The notes: generated by a model from the sequence alone, not told the origin. 64,000 nucleotides of DNA from Gammaproteobacteria bacterium (GCA_034522055.1 JAXHLS010000006.1:1088790-1152789); one strand, 5' to 3'; shown: positions 27,781 through 36,820, numbered from the stretch's first letter. Numbers and translations are program-made.

Positions 27781-28781
27781 GCCCCGGTACCGGCCGCACC
27801 GCGGCCCTCTACATCAGCCTGGTGGCGGTCGTGGTGATACTGGCCCTGGCCTCTCTGGGAGCGGGCCGGGCACCCATCCCGTGGCTGGATATCGCGCCTG
27901 CCCTGTGGTCGCGGGAGGACTCCCTGGCCGCCCTCATCGTCCAGGAGCTGCGCCTGCCGCGCACCCTCCTGGCCGTGCTGGTAGGGGCCACCCTCGGCCT
28001 CGCCGGGGCCGCCCTCCAGGGGCTGCTGCGCAACCCCCTGGCGGAGCCCGGGGTCATCGGCATCTCCAGTTGTGCCGCCCTCGGGGCGGTGGCGGTGTTC
28101 TACAGCGGCCTCAGCCAAGCCTTCCCCCTGGCCCTGCCCCTGGGGGGTGTGACGGGGGCCCTGGCGGCGGTGTCCCTACTTTATATGCTGGCCGGGCGCG
28201 GCGAGAGCCTGCTGGCCCTGGTGCTGGCCGGCGTGGCCCTGAACAGCCTGGCCGGCGCCCTCACCGCCCTGGCGTTGAACCTGTCCCCCAACCCTTTCGC
28301 CGCCTACGAGGTGTTCTTCTGGCTCCTCGGCTCCCTGGGGGATCGCAGCATGGAACATGTCCGTCTCGCCCTGCCCCTGATGCTGCCCGGCTGGCTGCTG
28401 CTCCTCAGCACCGGCCGCGCCCTGGATGCCCTCACCCTGGGGGAGGACGCCGCTGCCAGCCTGGGTTTCGGCATCGCCTCGGTGCGCAACCGGGTGGTGC
28501 TGGGCAGCGCCCTGAGCGTCGGCGCCGCGGTGGCGGTGAGCGGCGTGGTGGGCTTCGTCGGCCTGGTGGTGCCCCATCTGCTGCGCCCCCTGGTGGCCCA
28601 CCGCCCCGGCGCCCTGCTGCCCGCCAGCGCCCTGGGGGGTGCGGTGCTGGTGTTGGCGGCGGACCTGGTGGTGCGCCTGCTGGAGGGCGGTCAGGAGCTC
28701 AAACTGGGGGTGGTCACCGCCCTGGTGGGGGCGCCGTTCTTCCTCTACCTGGTGCTCCACTACCGCCGGCGCATGTTGTGA
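27777..28781 (+). CDS. FecCD/BtuC-family ABC permease
   Basis: This 334-residue protein has about ten hydrophobic helices and the family motifs LRLPRTLLAVLVGATLGLAGAALQ, NPLAEPGVIGIS, WLLGSLGDR and VGLVVPHLLRPLV. It forms the channel of the importer as a homodimer. Its start overlaps the binding-protein stop by four bases, and its stop overlaps the ATPase start by one base. Confidence 0.92.
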   Translation: MSPGTGRTAALYISLVAVVVILALASLGAGRAPIPWLDIAPALWSREDSLAALIVQELRLPRTLLAVLVGATLGLAGAALQGLLRNPLAEPGVIGISSCAALGAVAVFYSGLSQAFPLALPLGGVTGALAAVSLLYMLAGRGESLLALVLAGVALNSLAGALTALALNLSPNPFAAYEVFFWLLGSLGDRSMEHVRLALPLMLPGWLLLLSTGRALDALTLGEDAAASLGFGIASVRNRVVLGSALSVGAAVAVSGVVGFVGLVVPHLLRPLVAHRPGALLPASALGGAVLVLAADLVVRLLEGGQELKLGVVTALVGAPFFLYLVLHYRRRML

Positions 28782-29572
28782 TGGAACTCCAGGGTCATGA
28801 CATCCGGGTCAGCTTCGGTGCCTTCGAGGCCTTGCAGGGGGTCTCCCTGGCCCTCAGGCCCCATGAACTGGTGGGGCTCATCGGACCCAACGGCTCGGGC
28901 AAGAGCACCCTGGTGCGGGCCCTGCTGGGTCTCCAGGCCACGGATGCCGGCCATGTCACCCTGGACGGCCGGCCGCTCCACACCATGGACCGGCGCCGCG
29001 TGGCCCGCCGAGTGGCCTACCTGCCCCAGACCGGCGCCGCCCAGTGGCCGCTGCGGGTCTACGACGTGGTGGCCCTGGGCCGCCTGCCCCACCGGGCGCC
29101 GTGGCGCGGCCCCGCCACCGCCGACCATGAGGCGGTGCAGCGAGCCCTGGAGCAGACCGGCACCAACCATCTGGCCGAACGTCATGTGGATACCCTGTCC
29201 GGCGGTGAGCGCCTGCGGGTCCACCTGGCCCGCGTGTTGGCGGGGGAGCCCGACATCCTGCTGGCCGACGAGCCGGTGGCGGCACTGGACCCCTACCATC
29301 AGCTGTCCGCCATGAGCCTGCTGCGGGGCCATGCCGCCGCCGGCCATGGGGTGCTGGTGGTGCTCCACGACCTGACCCTCGCCGCGCGCTTCTGCCACCG
29401 CCTGGTGCTGCTGGATCACGGCCGCGTGGTGGCCGAGGGACCGCCCACCACGGTGCTGACCGCCGCCCACCTCGGGACCACCTACCATATCGGCGTCCAC
29501 AGCGGTGACCATGGGGGCGAGCACTACGTCATCCCGTGGTCCATCTGCCGGGAGGATCCCCCGGGTGGTTGA
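28781..29572 (+). CDS. ABC importer ATP-binding protein (BtuD/FecE type)
   Basis: The 263-residue ATPase has Walker A GPNGSGKST, a Q-loop in AYLPQTG, the signature LSGGERLRV and Walker B ILLADEPV followed by ALDPYHQL and the switch His in VLHDLTLAARF. It powers the preceding permease. The last gene of the run ends here; a separate sensor kinase gene starts about 100 bases on. Confidence 0.93.
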   Translation: MELQGHDIRVSFGAFEALQGVSLALRPHELVGLIGPNGSGKSTLVRALLGLQATDAGHVTLDGRPLHTMDRRRVARRVAYLPQTGAAQWPLRVYDVVALGRLPHRAPWRGPATADHEAVQRALEQTGTNHLAERHVDTLSGGERLRVHLARVLAGEPDILLADEPVAALDPYHQLSAMSLLRGHAAAGHGVLVVLHDLTLAARFCHRLVLLDHGRVVAEGPPTTVLTAAHLGTTYHIGVHSGDHGGEHYVIPWSICREDPPGG

Positions 29573-29672
29573 AACAACGGGCGCCGGCGGCCGGTCTTTC
29601 GATATTGGTACCGGGACACCGCACCGTCAAAGACTCCCGTACCCTGTTATTCCAGCTTAATGGACCCGTGAC

Positions 29673-31637
29673 TTGATCCCATTCCTCAACAGCCTGCGCT
29701 TCCAGATCGTCGCGGTATTGCTGCTGCTGGTGATGCTGTGCGGCCTGCTCGCCCTGCTGGCCCTTAAGCACATCGCCCAGCACCGCGATGACAACGCCGC
29801 GTTGCAACTGGCCGGCCGGCTCGAGACGGCGGCCCACCAGCTCGCCTTCCAGGGCATGAACTACAAGGAAAACGCGCCCCGGGACTACGCTACCTACTAC
29901 CGGGACGTGCGCCTCTATTACCAGGACCTCATGGCCCAGGTACGGGCCTTCGACACCATCATGGCGGGCTTCGGCGCCGGGCGGCTGTCGCCCGAACTCA
30001 CGGGCCTCGAACATCCGGTCATGCCCATGTTGGACGATCGGGGCCAGGACGCCCTCGAGCGCCTGGCGGAGGTGTGGCAACGTTACCGCTCCGGCCTCAA
30101 GGAAAAACTCGGCGATGACCCCGACGAGCCGCGCCTGGAATGGGCCTCGGAGTTCATCATCGACCACCGCGAGGAGCTGGATGCCGCCACCACCGCCATG
30201 GTGTCGGAGACCCAGCGGGTGGTGGGGGAGCGTCTCGAACGCATCAATCAGGCCAACCGTATCGGGCTGGTGGCCATGGTCGCCATTACCCTGGTCACCA
30301 TCCTGTGGTTCGTGTTGCGGGTCATGCGCCCCCTGCGCATCGCCCTGAGGGGCTTCCGGCAGGTGGCGCGGGGGGACTTCGGCCATCAGATCAGAGTGGG
30401 CGGCGTCACCGAGCTGCGGGAGATGACGGACGCCTTCAACCGTCTCTCCGCCCGTCTCCATCGCCTGTTCCGCCTCATCGACTGCATCCAGCAGGGCAGC
30501 GACCTCACCGAGACCCTGTTGTTCGTGCGCGAGGAGTTCAGCCCCCTGCTGCCCCTGGATTGGGTGGGGGCGCTGTTCAGCACCCGCGACGGCACCGGCC
30601 TCAGCCTGGACCAGGAGTGCGACCGTAGCGTGGCGCCCCGTCACCTGCGACGCACCTTCCCCCTGCAGGACCCCGTGCTGGTGCGCGCCCTCGAGACGTC
30701 AGAGACGGTCCACGTGGACGACATCGCCCGCGCCGTCGCCGCGGAAGACACCCCGTCGCCGTTTCTGGACTATCTGGCCGGCATGGGCCTCGGCAGCGCC
30801 ATCATCCTGCCCTTCACGGACCAGGACACCCTGCGCGGCATGCTGGTGTTCGCCACCCGCCAGCCCTCCGCCTATACGCCGGCCCACCTGGAACTCCTGG
30901 GCAACGTGGGCCAGCTCATCACCCATTCCTTCGGCAAGACCGTCAAGCTGGCGGAGCAGACCCGCCTGGCCGCCATCGGCGAGTTCACCTCCGGTATCGT
31001 CCACGAGGTCCGCAACCCCCTGGCCACCATCTCCATGGCCCTGCAGTATTTCCAGAACGTCGAACTGCCCGACAAGGCGCGCAAGCGCGCCGACCTCGCC
31101 GCCCAGGAGACCCGCCGGGTGGAACGCCTGCTGGAGGAGATCCTGCTCTATTCCAAGCCCGTCGCCCTGCACCTGGACACTATCCCCCTGCCGGCCAAGG
31201 TGCAGGACTTCCTGGACACCTACCGGGGCCTCGCAGAGGAGAAGGGTCAGACGTTCGAACTCTCGAGTGAAGCGGTGGAAATCCAGGGCGACTGGAACCG
31301 CCTCACCCAGGTGTTGCTCAACCTCGCGAGGAATGCCGTGGAGGCCGCCCCTCCCGGCACCCCCATCCGCTGGACCATCACCCGGGCCCCGGATTCCCTC
31401 TACGTGGCCTTGAGCGTCCACAACCTCGGCGACCCCATCCCCGCCACCAATCTGGAGCGCCTGACGGACCCGTTCTTCACCACCAAGCCCGGCGGCACCG
31501 GCCTCGGCCTCGGCATCGTCAAGCGCCTGGTGGAGGCCCACGGCGGAGAACTGCGGATCACCTCGAACACCGACCAAGGCACCACCGTCACCCTGCTCCT
31601 GCCTGCCGCAGAGCCCACCCCACGCCTGTCGGGCTGA
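29673..31637 (+). CDS. Membrane sensor histidine kinase (HAMP-GAF-HisKA-HATPase), orphan
   Basis: The 654-residue kinase has a transmembrane helix at about residues 7-29, a roughly 180-residue periplasmic helical sensor, a second helix near 206-226, a HAMP segment (RPLRIALRGFRQVARGDF), a GAF-like region, a HisKA box with the phospho-acceptor in SGIVHEVRNPL, and an ATPase domain with LLNLARNAVEA and GTGLGLGIVKRLVEAHGG. The start is TTG at 29673. No response regulator is adjacent. The final residues (PRLSG and the TGA) are supplied by a GTAG-type palindrome that abuts the gene, so the native end was probably replaced or trimmed. Confidence 0.9.
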   Translation: MIPFLNSLRFQIVAVLLLLVMLCGLLALLALKHIAQHRDDNAALQLAGRLETAAHQLAFQGMNYKENAPRDYATYYRDVRLYYQDLMAQVRAFDTIMAGFGAGRLSPELTGLEHPVMPMLDDRGQDALERLAEVWQRYRSGLKEKLGDDPDEPRLEWASEFIIDHREELDAATTAMVSETQRVVGERLERINQANRIGLVAMVAITLVTILWFVLRVMRPLRIALRGFRQVARGDFGHQIRVGGVTELREMTDAFNRLSARLHRLFRLIDCIQQGSDLTETLLFVREEFSPLLPLDWVGALFSTRDGTGLSLDQECDRSVAPRHLRRTFPLQDPVLVRALETSETVHVDDIARAVAAEDTPSPFLDYLAGMGLGSAIILPFTDQDTLRGMLVFATRQPSAYTPAHLELLGNVGQLITHSFGKTVKLAEQTRLAAIGEFTSGIVHEVRNPLATISMALQYFQNVELPDKARKRADLAAQETRRVERLLEEILLYSKPVALHLDTIPLPAKVQDFLDTYRGLAEEKGQTFELSSEAVEIQGDWNRLTQVLLNLARNAVEAAPPGTPIRWTITRAPDSLYVALSVHNLGDPIPATNLERLTDPFFTTKPGGTGLGLGIVKRLVEAHGGELRITSNTDQGTTVTLLLPAAEPTPRLSG

Positions 31638-31726
31638 AGCCCGACCTATACCTGTCGGGCTGAAGCCCGACCTACACGTACCCCCCGCTCGTTCCCGCGG
31701 CACGGATGTCGGGATCCATCCCGACA
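31627..31726. repeat. Two tandem GTCGGGCTGAAGCCCGAC hairpins and one degraded relative
   Basis: Copies at 31627-31649 and 31653-31675 are nearly identical. The first provides the stop codon of the kinase gene. A shortened GTCGGGATCCATCCCGAC hairpin follows at 31708. The block lies between the kinase and the convergent CBS gene and may terminate transcription from both sides. Confidence 0.75.
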
Positions 31727-31746
31727 TCCCGGCCCCATGGCGAGCC

Positions 31747-32199
31747 TCAATCCGCGCGGATTTCCGCTTCCCGCCGGCCCTCGCGCCGGATGAGCTTGGA
31801 CAGGTCCGACAGCTCGCCGGCCAGGAACTCCAGCAGATCGTCCATGCTGAGCACGCCCGCGAGGTAATGGTCCACGTCGTCCACGACGGGCAGGCGCCGC
31901 ACCCCCATGGCCCGCATGCGCAGGATGGTCTCCCAGATGCCATCGGATTCCCGGGCGATGAGCAGCTCGGGGCTGGTGAGGTCCCCCACCACCCCATCCA
32001 GGGGCAGGTCCTTGGCCAGTACCTCCACCACCAGGTCGCGATCCGTCACCACGCCGAGGGGCTTCGCCTTGTCCTCCTCGCCTTCCACGATGATGAGGCA
32101 GCCCACGTGATGCCTGCGCATGAGCTTGCTCGCCTCGGCGATGGATGTCTCCATCCCCGTCGTCACCACATCGCGGTTGCAGATTTCCCCTACGGACAT
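31747..32199 (-). CDS. Paired CBS-domain protein
   Basis: The 150-residue protein consists of two CBS domains: VGEICNRDVVTTGMETSIAEASKLMRRHHVGCLIIV with PLGVVTDRDLVVEVL, and SPELLIARESDGIWETILRMRAMGVRRLPVVDD with LAGVLSMDDLLEFL. Such stand-alone pairs bind adenine nucleotides and regulate partner proteins. There is no catalytic domain. It is transcribed away from the VWA gene. Confidence 0.9.
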   Translation of the reverse strand: MSVGEICNRDVVTTGMETSIAEASKLMRRHHVGCLIIVEGEEDKAKPLGVVTDRDLVVEVLAKDLPLDGVVGDLTSPELLIARESDGIWETILRMRAMGVRRLPVVDDVDHYLAGVLSMDDLLEFLAGELSDLSKLIRREGRREAEIRAD

Positions 32200-32388
32200 T
32201 TCACTCCCCCTGGACGTTTGCAGAATGTTGATCGGGCGGGCCCGATGCTGAATGCGGCGTGCATTCTACTGTTTTGCCCCCCCACCCACCATACGGGTGG
32301 GTAACATCGATGCCAAAGGAACCCTGCCGCCGGGGCCGCGGTCCCTGATACCATTGAGCAATACTCTCCGGAACCCCGTAAAGCGATC

Positions 32389-33102
32389 ATGTCCGGCAAC
32401 AAACACGGCTCCCTCGAGCCCCGCGCATCCAACGCCGAGGTGGATGCCTTCCTCGACCAGGTGGCGTCCATGCCCAAACCCGCGGCGGCGGGCAAGACAG
32501 GCCGCCTCGTCTTCGCCATGGACGCCACCGCGAGCCGGGAACCAGCGTGGGATCGCGCCACCCACATCCAGGCCGAGATGTTCCAGGCGGCGGGGGCGGC
32601 CGGCAGCCTGCGGATCCAATTGTGCTGGTACCGGGGCTTCATGGAATTCCACGCCAGCCCCTGGAGCCATGACGCCGCGGCCCTGCTGAAGGAGATTACC
32701 CGGGTCCGCTGCGCGGCCGGCCAGACCCAGATCGGGCGCGTCCTCAAACACACCATCGACGAAGCCCGCACGGGCCGCATCAATGCCCTGGTGTTCGTGG
32801 GCGACTGCATGGAAGAGGACCCCGCCGCCCTGGAAAGCCTGGCCGGCGAACTCGCCCTCCTCGGCATACCCGCCTTCATGTTCCAGGACGGGCACGACCC
32901 CCGGGCGGAGCCGGTGTTCCGTGCCGTGGCCCGCCTCACCCGCGGCGCCTACTGTCGCCTGGATGCCGGCAGCGCGGAGCAGCTGAAGGAACTGCTGCGC
33001 GCCGTAGCCGCCTATGCCGCCGGCGGCATCCCGGCGCTCGAGCGCCTGGCCCGCAACGGCGGGCGGGTGGTCAGGGAACTCACCCACCAGATGAAACGCT
33101 GA
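32389..33102 (+). CDS. VWA-like domain protein
   Basis: This 237-residue protein has a von Willebrand A-type Rossmann core: GRLVFAMDATASREPAWD resembles a MIDAS loop (DxTxS), LRIQLCWYRG, the TQIGRVLKHTIDEAR helix and NALVFVGDCMEED. There is no signal peptide. Its stop is one base from the start of the next gene (membrane DnaJ protein), so the two are an operon. The function is unknown; VWA proteins paired with chaperones often act in assembly of other proteins, which is inference here. Confidence 0.75.
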   Translation: MSGNKHGSLEPRASNAEVDAFLDQVASMPKPAAAGKTGRLVFAMDATASREPAWDRATHIQAEMFQAAGAAGSLRIQLCWYRGFMEFHASPWSHDAAALLKEITRVRCAAGQTQIGRVLKHTIDEARTGRINALVFVGDCMEEDPAALESLAGELALLGIPAFMFQDGHDPRAEPVFRAVARLTRGAYCRLDAGSAEQLKELLRAVAAYAAGGIPALERLARNGGRVVRELTHQMKR

Positions 33103-33103
33103 C

Positions 33104-33877
33104 ATGCTGGGGCGCCTCATCATCCTCATCGCCGTGGGCGTGGGCGTCTACCTGCTGCTGCGCTGGTTCGCCCGCACGCCGCCCCACAAAGTGGCCCGTG
33201 GCATGCGTCAGGGGCTCATCTACGGGGGCATCGGCCTGCTCGTGGTGCTGGCCGCCACCGGCCGGCTGCACTGGATCTTCGTGGCCCTGGGCGCCATGGT
33301 GCCGCTGGTGCAACGGGGTTTCATGCTGGTGCGTTTTTTGCCCCTGGTACAGCAGGTACTGCGCATGGTGGGGATTTCCGTCCCGGGAGTGGCGGGCGCC
33401 GGCGGCGGTAGCAACCCGGGAGGCCGGGTCTCCACCATTCGCACGCGCTTTCTCACCATGACCCTCGAGCACGCCAGCGGTGAGATGGACGGCGAGATCA
33501 TCGACGGCCCCCACCAGGGTACCCGCCTGTCACAGTTGCCCCTCGAGACCCTGGTGGAGTTGGTGGGGGAATACCGGCGCCAGGATCAGCAATCCGCCGC
33601 CGTGCTGGAGGCCTACCTGGACCGCCACCACGGCCAGGAGTGGCGCGAGGACAGCGGCCACGAGAAGCGCGCCGGCGCGGGTGGCCAAGGGGACGGCGGT
33701 GGCCCCATGAGCCACGAAGAGGCCCTCGCCATCCTCGGCCTCCAGGCCGGCGCCGACAACAAGGCCATCCGCGAAGCGCACCGGCGCCTGATGCAGAAAC
33801 TCCACCCCGACCGCGGCGGCAGCGACTGGCTCGCCTCCCGCATCAACCTCGCGAAGGACACCCTGCTCGGAAACTGA
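33104..33877 (+). CDS. Membrane-anchored DnaJ-domain protein
   Basis: The N-terminus carries two hydrophobic helices (residues about 3-20 and 36-70), a middle region is soluble, and a C-terminal J-domain of about 60 residues has helix II/III around the HPD motif in MQKLHPDRGGSD. This matches the Tim14/DjlA-like layout: a membrane J-protein that recruits DnaK. It is coupled to the VWA gene directly upstream. Confidence 0.88.
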   Translation: MLGRLIILIAVGVGVYLLLRWFARTPPHKVARGMRQGLIYGGIGLLVVLAATGRLHWIFVALGAMVPLVQRGFMLVRFLPLVQQVLRMVGISVPGVAGAGGGSNPGGRVSTIRTRFLTMTLEHASGEMDGEIIDGPHQGTRLSQLPLETLVELVGEYRRQDQQSAAVLEAYLDRHHGQEWREDSGHEKRAGAGGQGDGGGPMSHEEALAILGLQAGADNKAIREAHRRLMQKLHPDRGGSDWLASRINLAKDTLLGN

Positions 33878-34067
33878 GGGCGGCGTGGAGCCCGGGCGCT
33901 CTCGCGCCGGCAGGGACGTCGCGAGTTGGGTTCTCGCGGATGACATGTTATAAAAACGTCAAACGAGTTCACCGCGGCCCCTGATCGGGAAGATCACGGT
34001 ACCGCAGGGGGACGGGCAGGACCCGGGGCAACGCGCACCGCGCCGCTCCACTCTAAACTAGAATAAT

Positions 34068-34195
34068 TTAATGTGAAAGTCGCGAAGCACGAACCCCCCT
34101 CTCCCTCTGGGAGAGGGGTGGGGTGAGGGAACTCTCATGGCGATATGCGCTCCTCTTGCATCATCTTGGGCGGCGCGTATCGCCATGAGAGTTAT
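34068..34195. mobile_element. TTAA-bounded non-coding element, short form, copy 2
   Basis: It starts TTAATGTGAAAGTCGCGAAG and ends ATCGCCATGAGAGTTA. The right end has lost the last A of TTAA. The internal palindrome GGCGATATGCGC...GCGCGTATCGCC is slightly decayed. It fills most of the gap between the DnaJ gene and the small membrane protein gene; the rest of that gap holds no gene. Confidence 0.6.
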
Positions 34196-34255
34196 CGGCG
34201 TACGGTCCGTCGGATGACGATGTCGGCCCGACGCAGTCCGGGGAGTAGTAGTGCA

Positions 34256-34498
34256 ATGAAGATCTTTGACTGGCTCAAGTCGGGGCTGGTGGCCATCGGC
34301 CGGGCCAGCGAATTTTTCACCCTGCGGGATTTCTATGTGGGCCTGCCCCTGCCGGCGCGCGTGATCTTCTGGGTACCCACCCTCATTTTCATGATGCTGT
34401 TGACGGAAGTGGTGGGTGACATCATACCCGTCCTGATCTTTCTCGCCGTCTTCATCCACTTCAATCGCTACCTGCTGCGACAGCTCAGGCAGAAATAG
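34256..34498 (+). CDS. Small membrane protein of unknown function
   Basis: An 80-residue protein beginning MKIFDWLKSGLVAIGRASEFF, with a hydrophobic stretch at about 31-65 (VIFWVPTLIFMMLL then IIPVLIFLAVFI), enough for two helices, and a basic C-terminus (YLLRQLRQK). It is 51 bases ahead of the DUF2333 gene in the same direction. The family is not recognised. Confidence 0.6.
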   Translation: MKIFDWLKSGLVAIGRASEFFTLRDFYVGLPLPARVIFWVPTLIFMMLLTEVVGDIIPVLIFLAVFIHFNRYLLRQLRQK

Positions 34499-34549
34499 GC
34501 ACCCCATGGCCAAGCGGAATCGGGGCACTCACATGGAAGGAGCAATGGC

Positions 34550-35605
34550 GTGGCACTGAAGTTCCTTACCCAAGAGGGGCGAGAAGAGATGCGCACTCGC
34601 TGGCAGGAGCGGCTGTCCAACCGCAAGGGCAAGTCCCGGCTGGCGCTGTGGTCCCTCGGCGGCATACTGGCAGCCTACACCCTCATCTGCACGGTGCTGG
34701 GCGTGTGGTGGAGCATCGAGCCGGACACCTTCGCCCCCCGCGGCACCGCCCTGCACCATGCCCAGACCCGGGGACATCAGGATGCCGTGGGTTACACCAC
34801 CACGTTCACACTGATGAGGATGGGGGAGACGCTGCTGGAAAAATCCGGCGGCTTCATCACCAACGACGTCATGCCCCCCGGTGCGTTCCTGGATAACATC
34901 GGCAACTGGGAGTTCGGCGTCCTCACCCAGATCCGCGACATGAGCCGCGCCATGCGCCTGGACTTCAGCCGTTCCCAGAGCCAGTCCGCCGAGGACCTGG
35001 ACCTCGCCAAGGCCGAGAGCATGTTCTTCTCCGATACCACCCACTGGGTCCTGCCCGCCGCCGAGGATGAGTACGGCGTGGGCATCAGGCATCTGAACAG
35101 CTATCTGGAACGTCTCGGCGGCAAGGGCGAGCCCCCCGCCTATTTCTATCCCCGTGCCGACAACCTGCGCGACTGGCTGGTGGGCGTGGCCAACCGCCTC
35201 GGCAGCATCTCCCAGCGCCTCAGTGCCAGCGTGGGCAAGCGGGCACTGTTCAGCGACGCAGAACCCGAAGGTCAAGCCGGGCCCGACATGACCTTCGTCA
35301 AGACCCCTTGGAACAAGATCGACGACGTCTTCTTCGAGGCCCGCGGCCACTGCTGGGCTCTCATCCATCTCCTGGAAGCCGTGGACCACGACTTCCGTGA
35401 CGTACTGGAAAATAAGAACGCACGGGTCAGCCTGCAGCAGGTGATACGCGAGCTGGAGCCCACCACCCGCACCGTCTGGAGCCCCATCATCCTCAACGCC
35501 GACGGCTTCGGCGTGTTCGCCAACCACTCCCTGGTGATGGCCTCCTACATCTCCCGCGCCAACGCCGCCATCACCGACCTGCGGCTGCTGCTGGAGCAGG
35601 GCTGA
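34550..35605 (+). CDS. DUF2333 family membrane-anchored protein
   Basis: The 351-residue protein has a GTG start, a basic cytoplasmic N-terminus, one transmembrane helix (LALWSLGGILAAYTLICTVLGVWW) and a long soluble part with WSIEPDTF, FTLMRMGETLLEKSGGF, NWEFGVLTQIRDMSRAMR and a C-terminal WALIHLLEAVDHDFRDVL region typical of DUF2333. No function is established for this family. It is followed by a long gene-free leader of the CTERM gene. Confidence 0.8.
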   Translation: MALKFLTQEGREEMRTRWQERLSNRKGKSRLALWSLGGILAAYTLICTVLGVWWSIEPDTFAPRGTALHHAQTRGHQDAVGYTTTFTLMRMGETLLEKSGGFITNDVMPPGAFLDNIGNWEFGVLTQIRDMSRAMRLDFSRSQSQSAEDLDLAKAESMFFSDTTHWVLPAAEDEYGVGIRHLNSYLERLGGKGEPPAYFYPRADNLRDWLVGVANRLGSISQRLSASVGKRALFSDAEPEGQAGPDMTFVKTPWNKIDDVFFEARGHCWALIHLLEAVDHDFRDVLENKNARVSLQQVIRELEPTTRTVWSPIILNADGFGVFANHSLVMASYISRANAAITDLRLLLEQG

Positions 35606-35776
35606 CGCAAACAGCTTTCCATTTTCCCCAGTCCAGTTCGACCCGTAACGCCCTCGGCTTGCACCAACTCAAGGCGCAAATGGACGCCTGCGTTCAACTG
35701 TGAAGCAGCGCACCGTGGGAACAGCATTCCGGTCGCCCATAGCCCGGCCAGCGGCCTTCCCCGACCCCGCCGCAGG

Positions 35777-35793
35777 TGTCGGTATTTCTTACA
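35777..35793 (+). promoter_or_regulatory. Candidate enhancer site 1 (TGTCGG-N5-CTTACA motif)
   Basis: The 17-base sequence TGTCGGTATTTCTTACA resembles the second site at 35898 in 15 of 17 positions. TGT...ACA ends and an AT-rich centre suggest a dyad bound by an activator dimer. It is about 180 bases upstream of the sigma-54-like promoter at 35958, as enhancer sites often are. Confidence 0.4.
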
Positions 35794-35897
35794 TCGGGGA
35801 TATTCCCATGCGCCCGGCTAAGCATCTGTTTAATAGATAGATAATCCGCCGCCGTGGCGAAAACGGCCTGCCCCTGACCTTTTATCCGCCTCCCGGC

Positions 35898-35914
35898 TGT
35901 CGGGAATTCTTACA
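35898..35914 (+). promoter_or_regulatory. Candidate enhancer site 2 (TGTCGG-N5-CTTACA motif)
   Basis: TGTCGGGAATTCTTACA is centred on a GAATTC dyad and lies 121 bases from site 1 and about 50 bases upstream of the promoter. A sigma-54 activator such as the PrsR type known from exosortase systems would be a natural binder, but no such gene is in the window. Confidence 0.4.
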
Positions 35915-35957
35915 ATTCTTCCGCAAGGATAAATTCAAGGGATTGATTTCAATAGAG

Positions 35958-35973
35958 TGGCGCGACTCTTGCA
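35958..35973 (+). promoter_or_regulatory. Probable sigma-54 (RpoN) promoter
   Basis: TGGCGCGACTCTTGCA matches the -24/-12 consensus TGGCACG-N4-TTGCW with one mismatch, and the GG and GC dinucleotides have the required spacing. Transcription would start near 35985, leaving a 5' leader of about 320 bases before the CTERM gene at 36304. No gene is seen in 35606-36303. Confidence 0.6.
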
Positions 35974-36303
35974 ATAACTTACCCGGTCGGGTGCCGAAAG
36001 GGGGTTGATACCAATTTGGCGGGCGAGAGGCTCGGTCCCGGTAAGTCCTTTCAGGTTCGAAATGAACAGGGCGCTTATGCGAGAAATGCATAGTCGGTCA
36101 CATTACGGATGTGACATCGAAGACATCTTGGTAGACACTGGGGGCCAAAGAGGCAGAAGGGACTGCCCACCACACGCAAGTAATCAGCACGTAAGCGGGC
36201 ACAGAAGGGCTAGCTGGACACCCGGCGACTCCTTCCCATGGCTTGAAAGGCAGGAAATTGATTTGCAGTTCGAGACGAATCTCAACACTTGGGAGCGATT
36301 AGC

Positions 36304-36792
36304 ATGATTAAAGATCTGAATTTTAAGAAGGCCTCGATGAGGAAGCTAATCATCGGAGCCGCATTAGCACTACCGTTGCTGGGCTTTTCTTCGGCACAGG
36401 CGGCGACCGTAGAGTTTGAAACGGTCAGCTTCCTCTCGTCTGAGAGCAACATATTCAACGACACCTTTACCGTGTCTGCAGACGGCGTGTACACCGCCAC
36501 GCTGACCGACTTTGAGTTCCCCACGGAATTCAATCTGCTGATCATGTCCGTGGCCAGTGCCACCGAATCGAAGGTCCAGTTGTTTGCGCCTGGCCAGTCG
36601 AACTTCAGTGCAGAGGCCGGCACCACATATTTCATCAACGTAGCGGGTGATCCCGGCAACTTTGGTTCCCTGAACCTCGGTCAGTTTGGTGCCGAGATCG
36701 CGGCAGTGCCGGTTCCGGCCGCGGTCTGGCTGCTGGGCTCCGCGTTGGTGGGCCTGGTTTCGGTCAGCCGGGCCCGTGCCCACCACGCCTGA
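36304..36792 (+). CDS. VPxPA-CTERM exported protein (exosortase substrate)
   Basis: This 162-residue protein has a signal peptide (basic start, hydrophobic KLIIGAALALPLLGF, cleavage after SSAQA), a beta-rich body of about 100 residues, and a C-terminal sorting signal: VPVPAAVWLLGSALVGLVSV followed by the basic tail SRARAHHA. That tripartite tail is the VPLPA-CTERM class processed by exosortase D; an XrtD-like gene is at 43398. The body has no recognised domain. GGGAG lies eight bases before the chosen ATG. The base composition is lower in GC than its neighbours. It has its own sigma-54-like promoter and an intrinsic terminator, so it is a single-gene unit. Confidence 0.88.
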   Translation: MIKDLNFKKASMRKLIIGAALALPLLGFSSAQAATVEFETVSFLSSESNIFNDTFTVSADGVYTATLTDFEFPTEFNLLIMSVASATESKVQLFAPGQSNFSAEAGTTYFINVAGDPGNFGSLNLGQFGAEIAAVPVPAAVWLLGSALVGLVSVSRARAHHA

Positions 36793-36820
36793 GCCGAATC
36801 GCTCAACAACGTGATCGACG

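Noticed and set aside
26929-29572. Firm assignment of the importer as BtuFCD for vitamin B12
   Set aside because: BtuF, haem and siderophore importers look alike at this level, and no cobalamin riboswitch or cob gene is adjacent, so only the family is stated.
29673-31637. Sensor kinase as the PrsK of the exosortase system
   Set aside because: PrsK has a different, multi-helix N-terminus, and no PrsR-type regulator accompanies this kinase.
35985-36303. Cyclic-di-GMP riboswitch in the leader of the CTERM gene
   Set aside because: The leader is long, but I could not find the conserved GEMM core. A covariance search would be needed to exclude it fully.
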